DNA from: Acidovorax radicis N35
GTDB taxonomy: Bacteria; Pseudomonadota; Gammaproteobacteria; Burkholderiales; Burkholderiaceae_C
Length of the DNA: 64,000 nt
Assembly (NCBI RefSeq): GCF_000204195.1
Contig: NZ_AFBG01000021.1
Coordinates: forward strand, 558,001-622,000
Direction: 5' to 3'
The notes under the pieces are model-generated. The model saw only the letters and a program-made list of their open reading frames with translations. It ran no database searches and was not told where the DNA came from. The position numbers and the translations under genes are program-made. Shown here in pieces: positions 36,918 to 44,846 of the stretch (position 1 is the stretch's first letter; every line of letters starts with the position of its first letter).

Positions 36918-37670
36918 ATGACATCCGCACCGTCCTGCCCGTCTTGCCGCCAGCCGATGGAAGTACACCAGTTCGCCAGCAACCTGGGAGGGGCGCTGGA
37001 GCTGGACATCTGTTTTGCCTGCCAAGGCCTGTGGTTTGACCGGCACGAAAACCTCAAGCTCACCCCCGCGTCGGTGGTCGAATTGTTCCGCCTGCTGCAC
37101 GAGCACCGCATTGACCATCACCAGCCCCTGAGCGACTCCATGGCCTGCCCACGCTGCGTGAAGCCGCTGGAAAAAGGGTTTGATGTGGTGCGCAGCGGCC
37201 GCTACGTGATCTACCGTTGCGGGCGCCAGCACGGCCGCTTCAGCACCTTCTCCTCCTTCATGGTCGAAAAAGGCTTTGTGCGCCACATGACGCGCCCCGA
37301 GATCGACGACTTGGCCAAGCGCGTGGGCGCCATCTATTGCACCAGCTGCGGTGCCCCGGTGGACATCCGCAAGGACCACGCCTGCCCCTACTGCCGGGCC
37401 GCGTTCTCGCTGATCGACCCCGAGGCCGTGGTGCGCGCCATGGAGGGCTATGCCAAAGCCAGCAGTCCGCGCGCCATGCCCTCCAGCCCGGTGGACATCG
37501 GCGACGCGCTGGTGGCCCTGGAGCGCGACCGCACGCGCGCCGAGCGTGAGCGGCAAAAGCGGGCGTTTACCGGCACCAGCGATGCCGATGACAGTTCATT
37601 CACGGGCGACCTGCTGTCGGCCGGGGTGGCCTTGGTGTGGGCGGTGATCAACACCAGGAGCCATCACTGA
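36918..37670 (+). CDS. Zinc-ribbon protein with several CxxC motifs
   Basis: This is a cytoplasmic protein of 250 residues with a chain of zinc-ribbon-like pairs: CPSC (about 8-11), CFAC (about 32-35), CPRC (about 76-79), CTSC (about 142-145) and CPYC (about 157-160). The first ribbon, with its GLWFD motif, resembles the zf-TFIIB/DUF family of bacterial transcription-related zinc-binding proteins. A coiled, Arg/Glu-rich segment (LVALERDRTRAERERQKR) follows, and a hydrophobic patch sits near the end. Function is not known. Its 3' end overlaps the convergent EmrE-like gene by 7 bp. Confidence 0.75.
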   Translation: MTSAPSCPSCRQPMEVHQFASNLGGALELDICFACQGLWFDRHENLKLTPASVVELFRLLHEHRIDHHQPLSDSMACPRCVKPLEKGFDVVRSGRYVIYRCGRQHGRFSTFSSFMVEKGFVRHMTRPEIDDLAKRVGAIYCTSCGAPVDIRKDHACPYCRAAFSLIDPEAVVRAMEGYAKASSPRAMPSSPVDIGDALVALERDRTRAERERQKRAFTGTSDADDSSFTGDLLSAGVALVWAVINTRSHH

Positions 37671-37999
37671 GGGTTTCCAAGGTGGAGCATCACAACGCCT
37701 CCCACCACGCAAACCAGGCCCAGTGCCTTGATGGTGTCCACTGGCTCGCCAAACAGTGCAATCCCCACGATGGCCGTGGCCGCCGTGCCGCTTGCGGCCC
37801 AGACCGCATAGGTGATGCCCATGTCCAGTTGGCGCATGGCCACCGCCATGAGCCAGATGGCGAGCGCGTAGCACGCAGCGGCCATGCCGGATGGGAGGGG
37901 TCTGGAAAAGCCATCGGAGCACTTGAGCGCGACCGTTCCGACAACTTCTGCAATGACGCTGGCTGCGACAAGCAGCCAGGCCGATAGGTTTGGATTCAT
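37664..37999 (-). CDS. Small multidrug resistance (SMR, EmrE-like) pump
   Basis: This is a four-helix inner-membrane protein of 111 residues, a proton-coupled exporter of cationic compounds in its family. The signature AEVVGTVALKCSDGF (about 17-31) carries the conserved membrane Glu18 and matches EmrE/QacE more closely than guanidinium exporters of the Gdx/SugE branch. GITYAVWAASGTAATA is the third-helix motif. It functions as a dimer. I start at ATG 37999; the upstream extension has no family resemblance. A dyad lies upstream (38020-38052). Confidence 0.88.
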   Translation of the reverse strand: MNPNLSAWLLVAASVIAEVVGTVALKCSDGFSRPLPSGMAAACYALAIWLMAVAMRQLDMGITYAVWAASGTAATAIVGIALFGEPVDTIKALGLVCVVGGVVMLHLGNPQ

Positions 38000-38339
38000 G
38001 GGGCACCTCTGCCGAACATGCCCGTTTGTCACTTGTACCGAGTGACACGGGCAGTACGGTGAAGCGGTACCCAGGTGGTGAAGGGCCGCAGTGTAGTCAT
38101 GCCCTTGCGTTCCATCAAGAACATCACATCCAGGCCCTGGCGGCCCCTTGCATTTGCGCGGATCATGGAGCGTTGACACAGCGGCAGCGCTGGATGGCGT
38201 GAAGGTGTCCCTTCACGCACCCAGCCCATCCTCCGCACCACCCCCCCAACCCGTTCACAATGGCGCAGGCCTGTGTTCTGGTGGGCCCCGTCGCACAACA
38301 ACCAGCCGTGGCACCCGGTGGCCACAGGAGGAGAGGACC
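38000..38339. other. Divergent promoter region between SMR and methyltransferase genes
   Basis: These 340 bp contain a dyad at 38020-38052 (TGTCACT/AGTGACA extended by GCCCG/CGGGC with a bulge) and a hairpin GCGTGAAGG/CCTTCACGC at 38197-38218. AGGAGAGG at 38327-38334 is the ribosome site of the methyltransferase. No gene is supported. Confidence 0.6.
38020..38052. promoter_or_regulatory. Dyad upstream of the SMR pump gene
   Basis: TGTCACT (38027-38033) and AGTGACA (38041-38047) are perfect inverted repeats, extended outward by GCCCG/CGGGC with a two-base bulge. It could be an operator or an mRNA hairpin in the leader. It does not match a guanidine riboswitch consensus that I know. Confidence 0.5.
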
Positions 38340-39293
38340 TTGCAGCCGCATCCGCCCCCAACCCGACGCCGTGCCCGTACACCCGCCGCACCGGCGCGGC
38401 GCAAACCTGTGGATGTGGGGGATGGCGCCGCCGCCTCCGACTCCGCTACCCCCTGCCTGCTGCAGCGCGCCCACCTGCAGGCGGTGCCCAGCACCCTGAT
38501 GATCCCGTTGGCGGCGCGCGCGCGGGGGAGCCGCTACTTTCCCTGGCTGGCCTGTGACGACGCGGTGGCCACCAGCCTGGTGGACCGCCTGGGTGCCGAC
38601 GTGGAATCGTGCCTGGACGACCTGCCCACGGTGCTGAACGTGCTGTGGCGCACGCGCGCCATCAAGGACGCGGGTCGCAGCTTTTTCCTCGCGCACCCGC
38701 AGGCCCGTGGTGTGAACCTGGGCTGTGGCCTGTCGCACCACTTCCAGTGGCTCGATACGGGCGCCAACCAGTGGCTGGATGCCGATTTGCCCGAGGTCAT
38801 GGACCTGCGCGGGCAGCTGCTGCCGGTGCGCTGCCCGCGCACGCGCCAGGCCACGGTAGACCTCACCCAGCCCGGCTGGTGGCAGCGGCTGGGGCTCCCG
38901 CAGGGCGATGGCGCGGGTGTGCAGCCAGTGTTCATCGTCTGCGAAGGGGTGCTCATGTACTTTCAGCCCGCGCAAGTGCAGGCTGTGCTGCGCGAGTTTG
39001 CGCAATGTGCGCCGGCAGGCTCGCGCCTGGTGCTCGATGTGATGACATACCGGGCCGTGGGCCATGCCGCGCAGCACGCGAGCGTGGGCCCCACGGGGGC
39101 AGAGTTCCACTGGGGCGTGGGCAACATGGACGAGCTGACCGCCGCGCACCCGCGCCTGGCGCTGTTGCGCCAGCAGAGCGTGTCGGAATGTTATGGCTGG
39201 CCGGGTGTGGTGCTGGAAGCGCTGTGGTGGCCGTGGCTGGGCGCGCCGCTGTACGGCTTGGTCACCTTGGGCGTGGGAGATGGCTCCCCCTGA
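38340..39293 (+). CDS. LCMT/PPM1-like class I SAM methyltransferase
   Basis: This is a methyltransferase of about 317 residues in the leucine carboxyl methyltransferase family, whose bacterial members modify small molecules. VNLGCGLSHHFQWLD is the SAM-binding motif I, preceded by the diagnostic AHPQARG, and VFIVCEGVLMYFQPAQVQAVL is the later family block. I use TTG 38340, since AGGAGAGG lies 5 bp before it and no ATG in the frame suits; the alternative ATG at about 38499 would cut into the conserved N-terminus. It could be an SMR-linked resistance function, but this is only positional. Confidence 0.78.
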   Translation: MQPHPPPTRRRARTPAAPARRKPVDVGDGAAASDSATPCLLQRAHLQAVPSTLMIPLAARARGSRYFPWLACDDAVATSLVDRLGADVESCLDDLPTVLNVLWRTRAIKDAGRSFFLAHPQARGVNLGCGLSHHFQWLDTGANQWLDADLPEVMDLRGQLLPVRCPRTRQATVDLTQPGWWQRLGLPQGDGAGVQPVFIVCEGVLMYFQPAQVQAVLREFAQCAPAGSRLVLDVMTYRAVGHAAQHASVGPTGAEFHWGVGNMDELTAAHPRLALLRQQSVSECYGWPGVVLEALWWPWLGAPLYGLVTLGVGDGSP

Positions 39294-39453
39294 GAGGCTG
39301 AGAGTCTTTTATCCATGCCCGCCTTGCACGCCAAAAAGTCCCGGCTCGTCGTTGCAAATGCTCGCCATAGCCCGAGCTATGGCTGTGCTTTGCGCCTAGA
39401 TCCGAGGCGTTTTCGCGCGCCTTTCGGGCGCGGCTAAAAAACTCTCAGCCTCT
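39293..39453. repeat. Palindromic-core repeat element, 161 bp
   Basis: The ends are inverted repeats of 19 bp with one mismatch (AGAGGCTGAGAGTCTTTTA at 39293-39311 against 39435-39453). The core is a perfect 8-bp stem, GCCATAGC (39364-39371) and GCTATGGC (39376-39383), flanked by TCGTTGC on the left and TGCGCCT on the right, the same layout as the elements in the helicase and HIT genes. The left end coincides with the last base of the methyltransferase stop codon. Confidence 0.72.
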
Positions 39454-39631
39454 GAGCCGCGACCCGCTCGGTGTCACCGCCGGAGGCGGCAACTCTTCGA
39501 TGCCGTCCAAGCCTGCGCAGGCAGGCTTGGAGCCGTGGCATCTCAGCCCCTGAGGGGGACGCCACCGGTGGGCGGGCAAAGCCAGTTCCACAGTGGCGCT
39601 GGCGCTGGGCGCGCCGTTTGCAAAGCTTGTG
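39294..39631. other. Repeat-filled region between convergent genes
   Basis: It holds the palindromic element to 39453 and then a GC-rich tract with a perfect 10-bp hairpin CCAAGCCTGC (39507-39516) and GCAGGCTTGG (39521-39530), which could end transcription from either side. No coding frame is supported. Confidence 0.6.
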
Positions 39632-40903
39632 CTACTGCCTGGGCACCAGCGCTCGCATCCATCGTGGCGCCTGGCCCGTGAGCTGCCCCACGATGGCGGC
39701 CTGCAGCGGCGGCAGCCGCCGCGCGCCTTGCAGCACCAGCTGCCGCAGCAGGCGCGGCACGGGGCGCGTGTCGGTGTACAGCCGCACGATGGCGTTGGTG
39801 CCTTCATACATCGGCCAGGCGTGGCGGTGGTGCGCCCGCGCATAGGTGGCCAGGGTTTCAGTATTGCCGATGTCGTGGCCCTGGCTGCGGGCTGCCACCA
39901 CGGCGGCTGTCAGGCGCTCCACACCGGCCAGACCCAGGTTGTAGCCATGCGCCGTCACAGGGTGCATGCCCACGGCGGCATCGCCCAGCAACGCGCAGCG
40001 GTGGTCTGCAAAGCGCTGCGCATACACGGCCACCAGCGGGTACGCGTGGCGCTCGCCTTCCAGCTGCAAAGGCCCCAGGCGGTCGCCCAGCTGGGCCTGC
40101 ACCGTGGCGGCGAAGGCCTGCGGGCTCTGGGCCATCAGCGCTGCTGCATCGGCGGTGCCTGCCGTGACCACCACCGAGCACAGCGCATGCCCCTCTTGGG
40201 GGTCATCCGGCAAGGGCAGCACCGCCAGCGTGCGTTCGTAGCCAAAACACTCGTGCGCCACGTCACCGTGCGGCTGGGCATGGCGCATGCGGCAGACGAT
40301 CACGGTGCGGCCAAAGTCCGTCATGCGTGCGCCAATGCCCAACTGCCGCCGCGTGGCCGAGAAGCGGCTGTCCGCCGCCACCAGCAGTGGGGCCTGCAGA
40401 CGCTGCGGCGGTGCCGCAGGGCCACCGGCGGGCGCATGTGGCAGGTACTCCAGCTCGGCGTGGGTGGACTGCGTGGCCACGCGCACCACCTGGGCGCCGG
40501 TCACGATGCGCACACCCGGGGTGCGTGCCGCCACGGCATAGGCCGTGCGGCGCAGTGCGTGGTTGGGCACGATGAAGCCCAGGGCCGGGAGCCCCGTGCC
40601 TTGCGTGCCCAACTGCAGGGCGCTGCGCTGGCCCAGCGGGCCGTCGTGCACCTGCGCTTCGCGGATGGTGCCCACCTCGTGCGTTGCCAGGCCCGCCCAG
40701 GTGCCCAGCCGCTGCAGCGTGGCCACGCTGGGGTGGGTGAGGGCGATCTCCCGGCCATCGGGCGCGGGGTGGGCCAGCGCGGCCTCGGGCTGCTGTTCGA
40801 CAACGGTGGCGGTGAACCCGGCCTGCGCCAGGCAAATGGCCAGCGACAGGCCCGCAGGGCCCGCGCCGACGATGAGGACGTCGCTGTGTGAGGAGGAGGT
40901 CAT
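39632..40903 (-). CDS. ubiM: UbiM-like FAD-dependent ubiquinone-pathway hydroxylase
   Basis: This flavin monooxygenase of 423 residues has the UbiH/F/I/L/M fold. It starts with the FAD dinucleotide motif DVLIVGAGPAGLSLAICLAQAG (about 8-29, shown to its core), and the second FAD motif is CALLGDAAVGMHPVTAHGYNLG. The HPVTAHG variant, instead of the HPIAGQG of UbiH, points to UbiM, which in other proteobacteria hydroxylates several positions of the ubiquinone ring. Pathway assignment is good, subfamily assignment moderate. I start at ATG 40903 after AGGAGGAGG on the minus strand. Confidence 0.78.
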   Translation of the reverse strand: MTSSSHSDVLIVGAGPAGLSLAICLAQAGFTATVVEQQPEAALAHPAPDGREIALTHPSVATLQRLGTWAGLATHEVGTIREAQVHDGPLGQRSALQLGTQGTGLPALGFIVPNHALRRTAYAVAARTPGVRIVTGAQVVRVATQSTHAELEYLPHAPAGGPAAPPQRLQAPLLVAADSRFSATRRQLGIGARMTDFGRTVIVCRMRHAQPHGDVAHECFGYERTLAVLPLPDDPQEGHALCSVVVTAGTADAAALMAQSPQAFAATVQAQLGDRLGPLQLEGERHAYPLVAVYAQRFADHRCALLGDAAVGMHPVTAHGYNLGLAGVERLTAAVVAARSQGHDIGNTETLATYARAHHRHAWPMYEGTNAIVRLYTDTRPVPRLLRQLVLQGARRLPPLQAAIVGQLTGQAPRWMRALVPRQ

Positions 40904-41020
40904 GGCAGGAAGACCGGGCGAAACCGCCCGGCACCCACCCTGCAACGGTGGGGTGGGGCCTGCCATTGTGGGCGGGCACCCGGCGCGGCGATTTGCCCTG
41001 TATCAAGGCACCATGCCTGA

Positions 41021-41078
41021 ATGCTATTAATTGAATAGCAAAAAATGATGTGGGATAAGCGCCAGGGCCTAAAAAAAC
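41021..41078. repeat. AGCGCTT-type dispersed repeat, copy 4
   Basis: GCTAT...ATAGC stem at 41023-41039 followed by GATAAGCGCCAGGGCC and AAAAAAA. It lies in the space between the UbiM gene and the membrane-protein gene. Confidence 0.7.
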
Positions 41079-41094
41079 CGAAAAGTATGGCGCT

Positions 41095-41526
41095 CTACGA
41101 GCGTGCTGGCTTGCGCGCGCCCTTGGCGGGCTTCTTCCTGGCGCCACCCGCCGGTTTGCCGCGCAGGTGCAGCCCCCAGGTGACCAGCACCCACAGGTAC
41201 GCCGCCAGCACGCTGTAGGCCGCCACCGCGGCCAGCGACAGCGGAGGTGCGGCGATGGAGCGCGGGTTGGCCATGGTCTCCAGCAGCTGGCGTGTGCCCG
41301 TGCCCAGCACCGGCATGGCCGCCGCGCTGCCCGAGCGCGCCATGCGCGCCGCCATGAAGATGAAGAACTCCATCAGCAACGCGCCGATGACCAGGCAGGC
41401 CAGCAGGGCCAGCAGTTGCGCAAACGCCCTGCGGTCGCCCTTGGCCAGGAAGTAGATGGCCGACACCAGCACCAGGGCGGGCAGCAGCAGGGCCAGGGCA
41501 GGCCAGGCGGACATGAGGAGATGCAT
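41095..41526 (-). CDS. Hypothetical membrane protein with basic tail
   Basis: This 143-residue protein is not recognised. It has three hydrophobic segments (about 5-25, 36-60 and 98-118), and a C-terminal tail rich in Lys, Arg and Ala after residue 120 (GARKKPAKGARKPA). The membrane topology puts the tail on the cytoplasmic side if the positive-inside rule holds. It lies close upstream of the AGCGCTT repeat copy 4 and has no informative neighbours. Confidence 0.65.
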   Translation of the reverse strand: MHLLMSAWPALALLLPALVLVSAIYFLAKGDRRAFAQLLALLACLVIGALLMEFFIFMAARMARSGSAAAMPVLGTGTRQLLETMANPRSIAAPPLSLAAVAAYSVLAAYLWVLVTWGLHLRGKPAGGARKKPAKGARKPARS

Positions 41527-41640
41527 CGGAAGAATCTGGGGGTCGAGAGGGGGCTGGCAGCGTCGGGGCTGCGGACTGCGAATGATAGAGGAGGCCCCGG
41601 CTCCCGGCCGCCCCCATGGCGGGGCCCGCCCGTGCCATGG

Positions 41641-42459
41641 CTACGGGTGCGCGTCTGCCACAGCCGTGTTGTCGTGCTGCCCCTGGCGGAAGGTGTTCGG
41701 TGTGCAGCCCAGTAGCGCGCGGAACGAGGCGATGTACGCGGCAGGGCTCTCGAACTGCAGGGCGTGCGCGATGGCCTTGACCGGCCGGCCCGAGGCCAGC
41801 AGGTCGAGCGAGGCAATGATGCGCGCACGCTGGCGCCAGGCGCGAAAGCTCAGACCCGCCTCCGCCGTGAAGCGCCGGGTGAACGTGCGGTCGGACATGG
41901 CGGCCTCGGCCGCGAGTTCGTGCAGCGGGAGCTGCCACTGGTGGGCCTGCAGCAACAGCGCGAGCGCGCGCCGCAACCCTTCGCTGGCAGGCATCGGCAG
42001 GTGGGTGGGCAGGCAGGGCGTGTGCTGCAGCGTGTGCAGCAGCAGGGACACCATCAGCTGCCGCGTGGGGTGGTCGAACCCGCCGTTGAAGAGCCCCAAC
42101 ACCAGCTGCTGGATCAGCGGCGACGCGACCACGGCGTGCACCTCGTCCCGGCGCGCAAACGATGCGCACTGCGCCACCAGCGCCGGCTGGCAGTACACCG
42201 TGCGCAGGTCGGTGGCAGAGAGCACTTCGATCGCATGGGGGTGGTGCGGGGGTACCCACAGCGCGCGCTGCGGCGGCACGGTCCAGCGCGCGTGGGGTGT
42301 CTCCACCAGCATCACGCCCCGCGTGGCAAACACCAGCTGGCCGCTGCGGTGCTGGTGCACGGGCAACCGTGTGCCCGCCGCGTGCGTTTTGGCCAGCGTG
42401 GCCCACAGGCCGGCGTCTTGGCGTTCTGGCGATGTTTGTTGGCGTTCTGGTGCTGACAT
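41641..42459 (-). CDS. AraC-family regulator with N-terminal cupin
   Basis: This is a regulator of 272 residues. The N-terminal cupin has LPVHQHRSGQLVFATRGV (about 32-49) and VPPQRALWVPPHHPH. The C-terminal AraC HTH has LHELAAEAAMSDRTFTRRF and VKAIAHALQFESPAAYIASF followed by GCTPNTFRQG. It is divergent from a MetC-like gene, 58 bp between starts, and is the obvious candidate to control it. Inducer unknown. Confidence 0.87.
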   Translation of the reverse strand: MSAPERQQTSPERQDAGLWATLAKTHAAGTRLPVHQHRSGQLVFATRGVMLVETPHARWTVPPQRALWVPPHHPHAIEVLSATDLRTVYCQPALVAQCASFARRDEVHAVVASPLIQQLVLGLFNGGFDHPTRQLMVSLLLHTLQHTPCLPTHLPMPASEGLRRALALLLQAHQWQLPLHELAAEAAMSDRTFTRRFTAEAGLSFRAWRQRARIIASLDLLASGRPVKAIAHALQFESPAAYIASFRALLGCTPNTFRQGQHDNTAVADAHP

Positions 42460-42517
42460 GCCGTCCTATTATGAAACCACCTTCTCGCCACACCTCCCCA
42501 AAAAGCGCCCCCAGCCC

Positions 42518-43672
42518 ATGCACACCACCACCTTCCTTGTCCATGCCGGCCGCGAGACGGCCCACGCCGTCCAGGCCATCAACCCGCCGCTGGTGCGGGC
42601 CTCGACCGTCGTGTTCGACACCCTGGCCGCCTACAAACACGCGCACCACCAGACCGTGTTCGACTCGCCGCGCTACGGCCGCTCGGGCACCTCCACCACG
42701 TTTGAGCTGCAGCGCTGCATGGCCGCGTTGTCGGGCGCAGAAACCTGCCTGGCCACGGCCAGCGGGCTGGCGGCCATCGTGGCCGTGCTGAGCGCCCATG
42801 CCGGGCCGGGCCGCCACCTGCTGCTGAACCAGGGCGTCTACGGGCCCACGCGCATCTTCTGCGACCAGGAGCTGGTGCCGCAGGGCACCACCGTCGAGTA
42901 CTTTCCGGAAGGCGCCGACATCACGCCCTACCTGCGGGACAACACCAGCCTGGTCTACATCGAGACCCCCGCGTCGCTGACCATGGAGATGCTGGACGCG
43001 CGCGCCGTGTGCGCGGCGGCGCGCCAGCGCCACATCCCGGTGGCGGTGGACGCCACCTGGGGCACGCCGGTGTTCCTGGATGCCCACGCCCTGGGCGTGC
43101 ACATTGCCATCCATTCGGCCACCAAATACATCAACGGGCATTCCGACCTCATGCTGGGGCTTATCACGGGGTCGCACGCAGACCTGGCCAGCACCCGGCG
43201 CTTTTGTGACCGCAGCGGTGCCCACGCGGCGCCCGATGTGTGCTGGCTGGCGCTGCGCGGCCTGCGCACCCTGGCAGTGCGGCTCGAACGGCACCAGCAG
43301 ACCGCCTTGGCGACGGCCCAATGGCTGCAACAGCAGCCGCAGGTCCGGCGCGTGCTGTTCCCGGCACTCCCCTCCGACCCGGGCCACGCGCTCTGGCGCG
43401 CTCAGTTTTCGGGCGCTGCGGGGCCGTTCACCTTCGAGCTGGCGCCGTGCAGCGAAGCCGCATTTGCGGCGTTCATCGACGCGCTTGCGCTCTTCAGCCT
43501 GGGCACGAGCTGGGGCGGGTACGAAAGCCTGGTGTTGCCCGCCGTGCCCTACGACCTGCGCCACCTGGCCACGCTGCCCGACGCGGGCCGCCTGGTCCGC
43601 CTGCATGTGGGGCTGGAAGACGCCGCTGACCTGCGCGCGGATCTGGCACAAGCGCTCAGCGGTCTGGGCTGA
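42518..43672 (+). CDS. Cystathionine beta-lyase/MetC-like PLP enzyme
   Basis: This PLP-dependent enzyme of 384 residues belongs to the Cys/Met metabolism group. The lysine that binds PLP is Lys203 in HSATKYINGHSD; upstream FDSPRYGRSGTSTTFELQ and DATWGTP (with the PLP-contacting Asp) are diagnostic. The SLGTSWGGYESL segment near the end matches cystathionine beta-lyase more than gamma-lyase. It is coupled to no other gene but is divergent from the AraC-type regulator. Its 3' end overlaps the convergent hydrolase by 17 bp. Confidence 0.87.
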   Translation: MHTTTFLVHAGRETAHAVQAINPPLVRASTVVFDTLAAYKHAHHQTVFDSPRYGRSGTSTTFELQRCMAALSGAETCLATASGLAAIVAVLSAHAGPGRHLLLNQGVYGPTRIFCDQELVPQGTTVEYFPEGADITPYLRDNTSLVYIETPASLTMEMLDARAVCAAARQRHIPVAVDATWGTPVFLDAHALGVHIAIHSATKYINGHSDLMLGLITGSHADLASTRRFCDRSGAHAAPDVCWLALRGLRTLAVRLERHQQTALATAQWLQQQPQVRRVLFPALPSDPGHALWRAQFSGAAGPFTFELAPCSEAAFAAFIDALALFSLGTSWGGYESLVLPAVPYDLRHLATLPDAGRLVRLHVGLEDAADLRADLAQALSGLG

Positions 43673-44570
43673 CAGCCCCCTGGCTCGCTACGAAGTCCAC
43701 CACCGACTGCAGCACATCGGGCTGCTGCAGGATCTTGCGGTGCCCCAGCCCCTCGGTGGCGAGCAGCGTGGCGCCCGGGATGTGGTCGCGGTAGGCCTCG
43801 CCGTCGGCAAAGCGGTTGATGCGGTCGCCCCGGTCGTGCACGACCAGGGTGGGCAGGGTGATGCGTGGGCCCACGGCCGGGGGCTCGAACTGGCGCATCA
43901 GGATGCCTTCGCGGGCCTCGATGCGCCGCTGCATGGCGGCACGCGTGCGCTCGGACAGGCCGAACACCTGCGCAAACAGGCGTGTGTATTCGTGGGGCGA
44001 TGCGGGCGGCGCCAGCAGCACCAGCCGCCCGGTGGCCAAGCCCCGGCTGGCTGCGTGGGCGGCCGCATTGGCGGCCAGCGAATGGGCCACCACGGCGCGG
44101 GGCGCCGAGTCCTGCGCATGCAGGCGCGCGGTGGTGTATTCAATGGCGCGCGCAAACTGCGGCAGGTTGCTCACACGGCCCCGGCTGCCGCCGTGCGCGG
44201 GCAGGTCCACGAGCACGGGGCGCAAGCCCCGCGCGGCCAGTGCGTCGGCCAGCGGCAGCATCTGGCGCGCATGCCCGCCCCAGCCGTGCAGCAGCAACAC
44301 CGCCGGACCATGGGGCTGGGCGCTGGGGGTGTACAGCGTGATCTCTGCGTCTTCGAACGGCCAACGTTCGGTGCGCCAGCCGCTGGCCGGTGCCGCCTGG
44401 TGGCCGGGTTTGCGCAAGGGCAGCGGCGTACCAAACAGGCGGTAGGCCGCGCGCACGGCCAGCGCGGGCCACAGGCGCTCGGTGGCACCCAGCGCCAGGC
44501 GCAGCAGCCGCAGGGCCGGATGCCCGCCGTAGAAGTTGGACGTGGCTTGCAGGGCAGTCGAGGGGTTCAT
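43656..44570 (-). CDS. Alpha/beta hydrolase
   Basis: This hydrolase of 304 residues has the canonical alpha/beta fold. The oxyanion region is VLLLHGWGGHARQM (about 92-105), the nucleophile is in VVAHSLAANAAAH (GHSLG-like, with AHSLA), the acid is in VVHDRGDRINRFADG and the histidine in ATEGLGHRKIL. The first 80 residues resemble the N-terminal extension of an acyl-hydrolase subfamily. It is the second gene after a 40-residue peptide gene and is under a TetR-type regulator upstream. Substrate unknown. Confidence 0.85.
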   Translation of the reverse strand: MNPSTALQATSNFYGGHPALRLLRLALGATERLWPALAVRAAYRLFGTPLPLRKPGHQAAPASGWRTERWPFEDAEITLYTPSAQPHGPAVLLLHGWGGHARQMLPLADALAARGLRPVLVDLPAHGGSRGRVSNLPQFARAIEYTTARLHAQDSAPRAVVAHSLAANAAAHAASRGLATGRLVLLAPPASPHEYTRLFAQVFGLSERTRAAMQRRIEAREGILMRQFEPPAVGPRITLPTLVVHDRGDRINRFADGEAYRDHIPGATLLATEGLGHRKILQQPDVLQSVVDFVASQGAVSPDR

Positions 44571-44634
44571 GGTGGGACTCCTGAAGGGTTGGGGTTGGCA
44601 CCTGTCTGGCGGTGGGTCGGCGCGTGGTGAAAGG

Positions 44635-44757
44635 TCAGTAGAAGATCCAGTCCCGGTTGCTGCGTGGGAGGCTGGCGAGTGTCTGGCGCACCGCATGGAC
44701 GGCGCCCGCTGCGGCCACGATGGCCGCCATGCCCAGGAAGATGAAGAAGCTCAGCAT
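44635..44757 (-). CDS. 40-residue membrane peptide
   Basis: This short gene encodes a single-helix membrane peptide: MLSFFIFLGMAAIVAAAGAV, then a charged tail VRQTLASLPRSNRDWIFY. The start has a strong ribosome site GAAAGGAAAC 4 bp before it, and the operator-like palindrome at 44771-44788 lies just upstream, so it is very likely translated. It precedes the alpha/beta-hydrolase gene by 64 bp on the same strand, suggesting co-transcription. No homologue comes to mind; its role may be to anchor or regulate the hydrolase. Confidence 0.68.
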   Translation of the reverse strand: MLSFFIFLGMAAIVAAAGAVHAVRQTLASLPRSNRDWIFY

Positions 44758-44770
44758 GGTGTTTCCTTTC

Positions 44771-44788
44771 TTCGCACGGTTGTGCGAA
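44771..44788. promoter_or_regulatory. TetR-type operator in the peptide/hydrolase promoter
   Basis: TTCGCACGGTTGTGCGAA is a perfect 18-bp palindrome with 7-bp arms. It is 14 of 18 identical to TTAGCACAACTGTGCGAA at 45463-45480, in front of the TetR-family gene itself. Confidence 0.75.
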
Positions 44789-44846
44789 ATTGGGGCAAAG
44801 AAGAACAAGAGGTATCCATCGCGCAATAACACGGAGAGCGGGAGGA

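Noticed and set aside
38020..38052. Guanidine riboswitch in front of the SMR gene
   Set aside because: The stem lacks the ACGR loops of the mini-ykkC type and the pump resembles EmrE rather than guanidinium exporters.
39507..39530. Rho-independent terminator after the methyltransferase
   Set aside because: The 10-bp hairpin is perfect but has no T-tract on either strand, so I listed it only as part of the repeat-filled spacer.
41069..43651. Minus-strand open frame of about 860 codons across the AraC and MetC genes
   Set aside because: It reads through well-identified genes in other frames and shows no family motifs.
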